21,019 bases of DNA from JBGZEX01 sp041846495 (GTDB lineage Bacteria; Bacteroidota; Bacteroidia; Bacteroidales; Marinifilaceae), in the NCBI GenBank assembly GCA_041846495.1, contig JBGZEX010000041.1, positions 1 through 21,019 on the forward strand, given 5' to 3'. The notes beneath the pieces are model-generated. The model worked only from the letters and a program-made list of their open reading frames with translations, searched no databases and had not been told where the DNA came from. Of the stretch, positions 7,164 to 14,066 are shown one piece after another; position 1 is the stretch's first letter, and every line of letters starts with the position of its first letter. Position numbers and translations under genes: made by a program.

Positions 7164-8083
7164 TTAAAGAGATATGGAAACTTCACATTTTGCCGCATAA
7201 ATTCGCTCCGGATCTCCCCATAAGGCTATGGATTCTACTATTACCCCCGAATTAGGAATAATTGCAGTATTATAAACCAATCGACCGTTATGATAAATTT
7301 CTATCAGAGATTTCAGATTCATATGGTCGGCATCGATGTAAATACCGATTTCTCCCCATATTTTTTCTCCGGACATCTTAAGAGTGGTTAAATCGATTCT
7401 GTTTTCTCGGCGTTTCAAATCCACTCTCATCATTGCATCCCGTGTATGCCGGAGTTTACGGAAATCGAGATAATAAATTCCCGCAGCATAACTTTCTTCG
7501 GGATAGTCGGGGGTCATATTATGGTATAAATAGCTGATTCGTTCCGGATAAGTACGGCGCTTGTGCCGTGCAAGCCACGGACTTGTACGCGAATAGTCTA
7601 TACCGTGTCCTCTGCCCGGTTGTATTTCTACGAAATTGATGAAATCCGAAGGATTTTCTCGATGAAATTTTTGCAATTCCGCTGCCCAAGCCCGTGCAAA
7701 ATCCACACGTTTAAACTGATAATCTCGTTCTCCCACCTCAAGGCAGAAAGCCCGTATTGCGCAAATTTTCCGGAGCTTTAAGAGGTTCTGCAGCAGCCAT
7801 AGGTCCTATCCCCGCAAAATAATCGGGCATAAAAACAGCCAATCGATGACTTCCGTATCCGCCTTCGGATATTCCGATGAGATATACTCTTTTAGGATCG
7901 ATATTGCCACTTAATATTCCGAGTTGAAAAGCCCGGCGGGTCTGATACATTGCTCCTTCCACCTCCGTGGAGATGAATGAACAGCGGATATCCGGCTTCA
8001 GGCTTGGAGCCTTTGCTGAATACGACGGTTTTCATCCTTTCACCTTTCGGTATATTCCAAACAATCTCTTTCGGTGCGGATGA
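7164..8083 (-). pseudogene. decayed alpha/beta-hydrolase (esterase-like) gene
   Basis: Three pieces in different frames read as one protein. Piece 1 (8083 down to about 7968, no start codon) reads through IPKGERMKTVVFSKGSKP to FIHLHGG, an oxyanion-hole-like motif. Piece 2 (about 7968-7738) has the nucleophile elbow GISEGGYGSHRLA and ends in NTGFLP-stop. Piece 3 (7736-7164) continues with GERDYQF, the probable catalytic-His segment RGHGIDY, and a C-terminal beta-rich region. Removing one T at 7740/7741 turns CCT TGA into CCT GAG and joins pieces 2 and 3. Between pieces 1 and 2 the usual ~100 residues separating oxyanion loop and nucleophile are missing, so there is also an internal deletion. 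The 5' end stops at the inverted repeat at 8085. The substrate is unknown. Confidence 0.75.
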
Positions 8084-8084
8084 A

Positions 8085-8124
8085 AAGAGGCTGTCTCAAA
8101 CATTTCATTTTGAGACAGCCTCTT
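8085..8124 (-). terminator. perfect 16-bp stem-loop, terminator of the rpsF operon
   Basis: 8085-8100 (AAGAGGCTGTCTCAAA) and 8109-8124 are exact reverse complements with an eight-base loop. On the minus strand the stem ends in CCTCTT followed by TTC, 23 nt after the rplI stop, suitable for termination of rpsF-rpsR-rplI. The GGCTGTCTCA core also resembles terminal repeats of small insertion elements, so an alternative origin is possible. Confidence 0.65.
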
Positions 8125-8146
8125 AAAATTATTTTAAAAGCCGGGC

Positions 8147-8587
8147 TTATTCTGCAACGACTTCAAAATTCACCGTAGCCTTCACATCCCGGTAAAGTTT
8201 GATTTCCGCCGTATAGCTGCCCAATTCCTTAATATCTTTTACCAATATCTTTTTCCGATCGACCTCGAATCCCTTTTCGGCAAGTCCTTCGGATATCATA
8301 ATATTGTTTACGGAACCGAATATTTTTCCGGTACTACTTACCTTAGTAGCGATAGACAGGCTGATACCTTCCAATTTAGAGGCCAATTCCATGGCTTCTT
8401 CCCGAAGTTTGGCTTCCTTATGGGCCTTCTGTTTGATATTTTCCGCCAAAACTTTCTTGGCCGATTTTGTTGCAAGTATGGCATAGCCTTGAGGTATGAG
8501 ATAATTTCTTCCGTAGCCTTGCTTTACTTCAACAATATCGTCCTTATGTCCTAAATTTGCTATATCTGTCAATAAAATTACTTCCAT
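8147..8587 (-). CDS. rplI: 50S ribosomal protein bL9
   Basis: Large-subunit protein at the base of the L1 stalk, binding 23S rRNA. The 146-residue protein starts with the family N-terminal domain MEVILLTDIANLGHKDDIVEVK, including the G.RNYLIP segment at 26-32, then a long charged connecting helix (about 45-75) and a C-terminal domain ending in VNFEVVAE. Full length. Last gene of the rpsF-rpsR-rplI operon, 18 nt downstream of rpsR. Confidence 0.97.
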   Translation of the reverse strand: MEVILLTDIANLGHKDDIVEVKQGYGRNYLIPQGYAILATKSAKKVLAENIKQKAHKEAKLREEAMELASKLEGISLSIATKVSSTGKIFGSVNNIMISEGLAEKGFEVDRKKILVKDIKELGSYTAEIKLYRDVKATVNFEVVAE

Positions 8588-8605
8588 AGTTTTTCTCCTT
8601 CCAAA

Positions 8606-8875
8606 TTATTTCATTAAATCGGTCACATATGGCAATAAAGCAAGGTGTCTCGCTCTTTTAACGGCAGTAGCAACCTTCTTTTGAAACTTCAACGAAGTGC
8701 CCGTAATTCTTCTGGGTAGGATTTTTCCCTGTTCGTTCAAAAATTTCTTTAAAAACTCGGGATCCTTATAATCGATATATTTTATTCTCGCCTTTTTGAA
8801 ACGGCAATATTTTTTCTTCTTAATATCTACTGAAACGGGAGTAAGATATCTTATTTCGCTTTGATTTTGTGCCAT
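8606..8875 (-). CDS. rpsR: 30S ribosomal protein bS18
   Basis: Small-subunit platform protein that pairs with bS6. The 89 residues include YCRFKKARIKYIDYKDPEFL and the conserved RRITGTSLKFQKKVATAVKRAR C-terminal core. It has a single Cys and no CxxC zinc motif. Its ATG shares one base with the rpsF stop (TAATG), so the two partners are probably made by coupled translation. Confidence 0.97.
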   Translation of the reverse strand: MAQNQSEIRYLTPVSVDIKKKKYCRFKKARIKYIDYKDPEFLKKFLNEQGKILPRRITGTSLKFQKKVATAVKRARHLALLPYVTDLMK

Positions 8876-9228
8876 TATTTATCCTCCTCTTGTTTTCCTA
8901 AATTTTTATTTCTCCTTTTCAAAGCATACTCATAGGCATACTTGTCCAATTTAAAAGTGAGAAAACGCAAAATTCTTTCGTCTCGACGGAAAGAAGTTTC
9001 GAGTTTTTCAACGATAGAACCTTCTCCTTCAAATTGCAGAAGGTTGTAAAATCCGGTGGTTTTCTTTTGAATGGGGTAGGCCAATTTACGCATTCCCCAC
9101 GATTCTTCATGTTCAACGACACCTCCTGCCTCGGCAAGCAGATTCTTGAACTTTTCCACCGCTTCCTTCACCTGAATATCAGATAAAACGGGAGTTGTAA
9201 TGAAAACGGTTTCGTAATGATTCGTCAT
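8875..9228 (-). CDS. rpsF: 30S ribosomal protein bS6
   Basis: Small-subunit protein forming a heterodimer with bS18. I chose the ATG at 9228 because the family begins with NHYETVFI; it gives 117 residues. A longer frame from 9261 would start inside the promoter. Landmarks are YETVFITTPVLSD (4-16), the GVVEHEESWGMRKLAYPI strand region and the GFYNLLQFEG core. First gene of the operon. Confidence 0.96.
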   Translation of the reverse strand: MTNHYETVFITTPVLSDIQVKEAVEKFKNLLAEAGGVVEHEESWGMRKLAYPIQKKTTGFYNLLQFEGEGSIVEKLETSFRRDERILRFLTFKLDKYAYEYALKRRNKNLGKQEEDK

Positions 9229-9258
9229 ATAATTATATTTAAATAAATTTATCGGGCG

Positions 9259-9290
9259 CAAAGATAGTGATAATTTACGAATTAAACCAA
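9259..9290 (-). promoter_or_regulatory. rpsF operon promoter
   Basis: On the minus strand TTG (9290-9288, within TTTTGG) is followed after 21 bp by TATCTTTG (9266-9259), a full Bacteroidota-type promoter. Transcription should start near 9252, about 24 nt before the rpsF ATG. The leader is too short and A/T-rich to show an obvious S6:S18 autoregulatory hairpin. Confidence 0.75.
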
Positions 9291-9295
9291 AATAT

Positions 9296-10315
9296 TCATT
9301 TATAAATATTTCGCTTATTCAATGCTTCCCGATATTTGCGGGCTTGAATATTGTGGGCATTTAAGGTTTTGGAAAATACGTGCGTTCCCGAAAAATCGCT
9401 TTTGGCACAAAAATACAGATAGTCGTGCTTATCGGCATTCAATACCCCCTCTATACTTTGCATGGAGGGTATTTTTATCGGACCGGGAGGAAGCCCTCCG
9501 TATTTATATGTATTATAAGGAGAATCTATTTCTTTATGTACGTTCAGCAGACGTTTGAGTGAAAAATCGCCGGCAGCGAACTTCAGAGTAGGGTCGGCAT
9601 TCAATTTCATTCCTATCCTCAGACGATTCAGATATACGCCTGCGATTACGGGATATTCTTTCATATCGGCAGTTTCCTCTTCTATTATAGAGGCTAAAAC
9701 GGATACTTGAATGGGGGTTAATCCCTGTTTCGCCGCTTTAATCCGTCTTTCTTCCGTCCAGAATTTCCGGTATTCCGTATGCATACGGGCAATAAAATCT
9801 CCTGCAGAAATATTCCAATAAATATAATAGGTATTGGGAATAAACATCGCCATAACCTCGGATTCGTTAAAACCGAATTTCTCCCTTCGGTTTATCGAAT
9901 CGGATAAAGCTTCCAGAAAATCTTCCGATTTCAGGGCAAGTTCCCTATCGATAATCCTGCACAATCCTTCCATATTCCTCATACTGTTGAAAGTGAATTT
10001 AACCGCTTCCTGTCGACCGTACCGGAACATTCTCAGTAAATCCAAATTAGACATATTCTTACGAATACGATATCTTCCGGGTTTTAATTTATTGTCGGAA
10101 CGAAGTTTCAGTTTTGCCGTCAGATAAAAGGTCGTGTATACTCTCAATCGATTTTCTTTTTTCAAATTAACGGCAACGGAATCGATTGTCCGTACATCCG
10201 GTTTTATATAGAATACGCCGTCTTCGTTTACATTGGGATATTTCAGTCCGTAATATATCGTAGATGCGAATAAGAGCACTGCACATCCTCCCCAAATTGC
10301 GAGTTGCTTTCTCAT
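9296..10315 (-). CDS. mltG: endolytic murein transglycosylase MltG
   Basis: Inner-membrane lytic transglycosylase (YceG family) that cleaves nascent peptidoglycan strands and helps set their length. The 339 residues begin with one membrane segment (about 8-22), then a LysM-like region and the catalytic domain. The catalytic Glu is Glu212 in LASIIEEETA, the match to the LASIVEKET motif. Other family signatures are ADPTLKFA and SPYNTYKYGGLPPGPI, plus HVFSKTLNAHN near the end. Last gene of the SDR-DUF3078-mltG unit, with only three bases between the upstream TGA and its ATG. Confidence 0.95.
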   Translation of the reverse strand: MRKQLAIWGGCAVLLFASTIYYGLKYPNVNEDGVFYIKPDVRTIDSVAVNLKKENRLRVYTTFYLTAKLKLRSDNKLKPGRYRIRKNMSNLDLLRMFRYGRQEAVKFTFNSMRNMEGLCRIIDRELALKSEDFLEALSDSINRREKFGFNESEVMAMFIPNTYYIYWNISAGDFIARMHTEYRKFWTEERRIKAAKQGLTPIQVSVLASIIEEETADMKEYPVIAGVYLNRLRIGMKLNADPTLKFAAGDFSLKRLLNVHKEIDSPYNTYKYGGLPPGPIKIPSMQSIEGVLNADKHDYLYFCAKSDFSGTHVFSKTLNAHNIQARKYREALNKRNIYK

Positions 10316-10318
10316 GAG

Positions 10319-11881
10319 TCAGAATAAAAAATTCAGTCCGATATTTATATTTTCTTTAAACTGTATTTTTTTCGTAGCTTCCGGATCATATACCAAATTC
10401 ATATAAATAGAGGTTTGTAGAAAATAATTTATCCGAAAATTCGTTTGCATTTTCCAATCGCATAGAAATCGTTCTTCCGAATTAAAATAACTGCTGTAGA
10501 GTATTATTTCATTTTTCACGTCCACCGGTTTAAATAATCGGAATGTATTTTTCAGCTCGAAACGGGCTCCGGCATCGATCTTTTTTTTCTTTCCGGAATC
10601 GATGCCGTATCTTCGAGGATTTATAGCGGTCGAATCGATTACAAAGGCCATTTTACCGGCGATGGGAGAGAGAAGGAGGGATAATTGGGAATGAGGTTTA
10701 TAATCCATACCGACGGCAAGCGTCAAATACCCGGGAGAGAGAAATTGAGCGACCAGTGTTTTTTCATCGTCACTATTATACTGATAGGATTTGAACAGCT
10801 GTGTTTCTAATTTCAATTGTACGGTATAAAACCATGAATTGAAAGCTCGTTGACCTAACTTCGAATTCAGTTCGAAAATATCTTCATTTTTCCTGATTTT
10901 ACTGCTCCCGCTTTTTATAAAACCCAAACGGTAATTGAAATAATTCTCCCAGCTGGTTTTATTACGATTATAGTTAAGATTGGGGCGCCAGCGTAAAAGA
11001 GTAGACAGGGAATTATTCCCGCCCTTCGACCAATTTACCAAAGCTGATTGTCCGAATGTTCCCTCGAATTCATAAAAGGTTTTCCAATATTTCCGGTATA
11101 ACGAACCGACATTCCATTTTTCCACTTCTCGTATCGTTTGTAAATATTCATTCTCAATCTCGGAATTTTTAATCGCACCGGCATAGTTTTCTATTCCTTT
11201 ATATTGATATACGTCGTTGTCGAAAAGAAGTCGGATTTTGTACTCTTCAGGTAAAACCTGAATCCAGGTTCCGATTAATTCATCTTCATTGTTCGTTGCC
11301 CAAAATCGATGAAAGCTCTCCTTTTTGTTATTTATCCAAAAACGAACGGCATTTCCGGAAGCATTGAAAATCTCCAAAGCTATGGAATCTCGGCTTATTT
11401 TCTGCAACCATTGGTAATTCGAATCGCCGACTATGTAATCGTAAAAAATTTGGAGTTCCGGATGTAACTTAATATCACTTCCCCGTATGAAAACAAAAGT
11501 TGTATCCTTTAATTTTTCATTCAATGTGGACAAAGCGTTTTCGAATTCCCGAGTATGCCGAATATAATTCCTTATATAAAAAAGCATATCTTGTAAGGAA
11601 TCGTTTCGAACATATCCCAACAGGGTTTTTACGGCTTCATCCACCTTCGAATCCCAATAAGTTTTGTGTTCGACCGTCTGCATTACAAGACGTAAATAAT
11701 TATCCGGAATATTCGCATAATCCATTTCCCTTTTTTTCAATTCATAAGGAAGTTCCGAGCCGTAATATTTAATTTCCACATATTTAACCGGAATAATATC
11801 TACAGGCGGAATCGTCGTTTGGGCATTTGCATAACCGACAATTCCGAGCATCGACAGTAAAAACAATCGGAATTTATTCAT
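10319..11881 (-). CDS. DUF3078 domain-containing outer-membrane-type protein
   Basis: A 520-residue exported protein of unknown role. A signal peptide (residues 1-20, ending YANA|Q) is followed by a charged, mainly helical region to about residue 250. The C-terminal half, from about FGQSALVNWSKGGNNSLS onward, matches my memory of DUF3078: alternating polar and aromatic residues suggesting a beta-barrel, and a last residue of Phe (NIGLNFLF) as in outer-membrane proteins. It lies between the SDR gene (6 bp upstream) and mltG (3 bp downstream), so an envelope role is likely, but no reaction can be inferred. Confidence 0.8.
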   Translation of the reverse strand: MNKFRLFLLSMLGIVGYANAQTTIPPVDIIPVKYVEIKYYGSELPYELKKREMDYANIPDNYLRLVMQTVEHKTYWDSKVDEAVKTLLGYVRNDSLQDMLFYIRNYIRHTREFENALSTLNEKLKDTTFVFIRGSDIKLHPELQIFYDYIVGDSNYQWLQKISRDSIALEIFNASGNAVRFWINNKKESFHRFWATNNEDELIGTWIQVLPEEYKIRLLFDNDVYQYKGIENYAGAIKNSEIENEYLQTIREVEKWNVGSLYRKYWKTFYEFEGTFGQSALVNWSKGGNNSLSTLLRWRPNLNYNRNKTSWENYFNYRLGFIKSGSSKIRKNEDIFELNSKLGQRAFNSWFYTVQLKLETQLFKSYQYNSDDEKTLVAQFLSPGYLTLAVGMDYKPHSQLSLLLSPIAGKMAFVIDSTAINPRRYGIDSGKKKKIDAGARFELKNTFRLFKPVDVKNEIILYSSYFNSEERFLCDWKMQTNFRINYFLQTSIYMNLVYDPEATKKIQFKENINIGLNFLF

Positions 11882-11887
11882 AATAAA

Positions 11888-12697
11888 TTATTTGAATGGC
11901 GAATTCGGCTCTTTTGCCATATGCTTATAGGCGAGTTTTTCTAATAAATGAGGAAAGAATTTACTTAGGAATACGGTAAATTTTCCTTCTATAAATGTCA
12001 TAATTACGGTTCTTTTGCGTTTTTTTATAGCGTTAAAGATAATATGAGCGCATTTTTCGGCCGACATCATTCCGGATTCGTTACGGGGACTTTCTCCCTG
12101 CATTTCTCCCCGGGAATCCAATGCCGTATACCTTATGTTGGAGGCCGTAAATCCGGGGGCGGCAATCAGCACATGGACGCCTTTTTTATAATTTTCAGTC
12201 CGTACGGTCTCCAAAAATCCACGAACGGCGAATTTCGATGCCGAATAACCGGTGCGCCCCGGTAGACCGATATAACCTGCTATGGAAATTACTCCTGCAA
12301 TACTGCCTCGGGTTGCAATTATATGGGGGAGGGCATATTTCGTGCAATATACGGTTCCCCAAAAATTCACATCCATTACCCGTCGAATGACATCCGTTTC
12401 GACTTCTTCGAATGCGGCACGCATGGATATACCCGCATTATTTACCAATATATCGATTCTCCCAAAGGTTTCAATTGCAACCTTTATAAGATTCCGGCAT
12501 TCCGCCTCAATCGTTACATCTGTGGGAACAGCTATGCCCGTATTTTTTCCCATTTCTGCAACCATTGAATCGAGAATGGCGGAATTTCTTGCTCCCAATA
12601 CCAGTTTGACTCCGTTCTTATGCATCTCATAGGCCAAAGCCCGGCCGATCCCGGAAGAAGCTCCCGTAATAATAGCGACCTTGTCTTTTATATCCAT
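11888..12697 (-). CDS. short-chain dehydrogenase/reductase (SDR)
   Basis: NAD(P)-dependent oxidoreductase of the classical SDR family, 269 residues. The cofactor motif TGASSGIG is at 11-18, NNAG at 86-89, and the catalytic residues Ser138, Tyr151 and Lys155 (YSASK). The order fits classical SDRs acting on ketones or alcohols; the substrate cannot be told from sequence. The C-terminal extension after about residue 225 is basic and hydrophobic (MTFIEGKFTVFLSKFFPHLL), possibly membrane-associated as in lipid-acting SDRs. First gene of the unit leading to DUF3078 and mltG. Confidence 0.9.
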   Translation of the reverse strand: MDIKDKVAIITGASSGIGRALAYEMHKNGVKLVLGARNSAILDSMVAEMGKNTGIAVPTDVTIEAECRNLIKVAIETFGRIDILVNNAGISMRAAFEEVETDVIRRVMDVNFWGTVYCTKYALPHIIATRGSIAGVISIAGYIGLPGRTGYSASKFAVRGFLETVRTENYKKGVHVLIAAPGFTASNIRYTALDSRGEMQGESPRNESGMMSAEKCAHIIFNAIKKRKRTVIMTFIEGKFTVFLSKFFPHLLEKLAYKHMAKEPNSPFK

Positions 12698-12719
12698 GTT
12701 GTGTATATAATTATTATTA

Positions 12720-12750
12720 CAAAAATACGACTAAAAGTCGATTTATCGAA
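12720..12750 (-). promoter_or_regulatory. SDR operon promoter with dyad element
   Basis: On the minus strand TATTTTTG (12727-12720) is the -7 box, with TTC (12750-12748) 20 bp upstream in place of TTG. Between them is CGACTTTTAGTCG, whose arms CGACT/AGTCG are perfectly symmetric. The block 12720-12740 matches the uvrA promoter (6444-6464) at 19 of 21 positions. Confidence 0.6.
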
Positions 12751-12854
12751 ATTTATATGAATATTTGTAATACAGATAGTTATGTTATTTTATAATCCGT
12801 CTCCATAGATTTGTCCTATAATTTATATTATGTAAAGTAAGATAGGTGAAAAAT

Positions 12855-12877
12855 AAGGGGGAAAATTCCCCCCTTTT
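12855..12877 (-). terminator. rho-independent terminator of gyrA-TPR operon
   Basis: On the minus strand a G-rich arm (12873-12868), AATTTT, a C-rich arm (12861-12857), then TTATTTTT. The stem and U-tract are strong and directly follow the TPR gene stop at 12879. The preceding stretch (12698-12850) holds only the SDR promoter. Confidence 0.85.
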
Positions 12878-12878
12878 A

Positions 12879-14051
12879 TTATCTCTTTTTCAATAAAGCA
12901 TCCATTTCTTTATATTTGGCTTCGTATTCCGGTTTTTTGACACGTAATTTGAAATAAAGTTCTCTTAAGGTGCTCAATGTTGCGGTATCGTCCGGTTTCA
13001 ATTGTCTGGCTTTTTCAAAATACGGAAGAACTTCTTCGTATCCGGCATAGACTTTTTCCATTTCCGCATTGAATTTTTTTACTTCTTCGATTTCATTTAC
13101 TTTTTTATGTAACTCTACAACAGCTGTCAACTTAAAGTTGGCGATTCCGTATTGTGCATAAAAATCGTTAGGATCTATACTGAGGGCTTTTTCATACATT
13201 TTTTGTGCCTCTTTGTTTTTCCCGATTTTTTCATACAATGTGCCTTTTGCTCTATAGAAGGAAGAATTATTCGGATCCTGCGCTATGGCTGCATCCAAAT
13301 ATTTTTCCGCATTTTCGGGTTTATCGCCTAGTAGATAGTAATTAATCAATTCCACTAACAAATATGCGTTTTCAGGATAACTTTCGTATCCTTTTTTCAG
13401 GTATTCCATAGCTTCATCGGTTTTCCCCTGTTCTTTAAGCACGGTATAAAGCATGGAATATGTTTTGGCCGGTTCGTAGTCGTACTTCAGGATTTCCTTA
13501 TAATACTTTTCGGCTTGGGCATACATTTGAGCCTGTTGGGCTGCAACTCCGGCATTGAACATTACAACCGTATCGATTTTTGCTTCGGGAGTTCCCGCCA
13601 TCGCTTTACTTTCTCTGATATTGAGAACTTTTTCAAAATTCAAGAAAGCACCCTTAAAATCCTTGGAATTATAAGCATCTACGCCCTTATTTGTATAATG
13701 TATAATAAGATTCGTACATTGGAATACGATTTCTTTTTTATAGCGTCCTTTCGTATCCAATTCGATAGCTTTTTGATATGCCTCCCATGCAACATCCAAA
13801 GCATTGGGAGATAGTCTTTTATATGCATCCATCGGACTTTCGAATAAAGCCTGGTAGATTTGTCCTTTTATGAAATAGGCATTATCCCAATTAATGCATT
13901 TTTCATCGTTAATCGCCTGATCTATGGTTTCTTTTGCCTTATCCAATTTCCCGGATTTATAAAAACTGTTAGCCTGCCTGACTTTGCCTTTTTGTGCCGT
14001 TACCCCTATTGCACAAAAAAGCATCATTAAAATGATTGCTGTTTTTTTCAT
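12879..14051 (-). CDS. exported tetratricopeptide repeat protein
   Basis: A 390-residue protein with a signal peptide (residues 1-19, MKKTAIILMMLFCAIGVTA|Q) and several TPR units: NSFYKSGKLDKAKETIDQAI near the start, AQMYAQAEKYYKEILKYDYE mid-protein, then NAEKYLDAAIAQDPNN and KEAQKMYEKALSIDPND. These helical pairs usually scaffold protein-protein contacts; location should be periplasmic. No catalytic domain is seen. It follows gyrA after 15 bp and shares its terminator, so the two are co-transcribed, although there is no obvious functional link. Confidence 0.88.
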   Translation of the reverse strand: MKKTAIILMMLFCAIGVTAQKGKVRQANSFYKSGKLDKAKETIDQAINDEKCINWDNAYFIKGQIYQALFESPMDAYKRLSPNALDVAWEAYQKAIELDTKGRYKKEIVFQCTNLIIHYTNKGVDAYNSKDFKGAFLNFEKVLNIRESKAMAGTPEAKIDTVVMFNAGVAAQQAQMYAQAEKYYKEILKYDYEPAKTYSMLYTVLKEQGKTDEAMEYLKKGYESYPENAYLLVELINYYLLGDKPENAEKYLDAAIAQDPNNSSFYRAKGTLYEKIGKNKEAQKMYEKALSIDPNDFYAQYGIANFKLTAVVELHKKVNEIEEVKKFNAEMEKVYAGYEEVLPYFEKARQLKPDDTATLSTLRELYFKLRVKKPEYEAKYKEMDALLKKR

Positions 14052-14066
14052 TTCCCAAATTTTAAA

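Noticed and set aside
9229..9258. Possible S6:S18 autoregulatory leader upstream of rpsF
   Set aside because: The leader is only about 24 nt and A/T-rich, with no bulged CCG hairpin.
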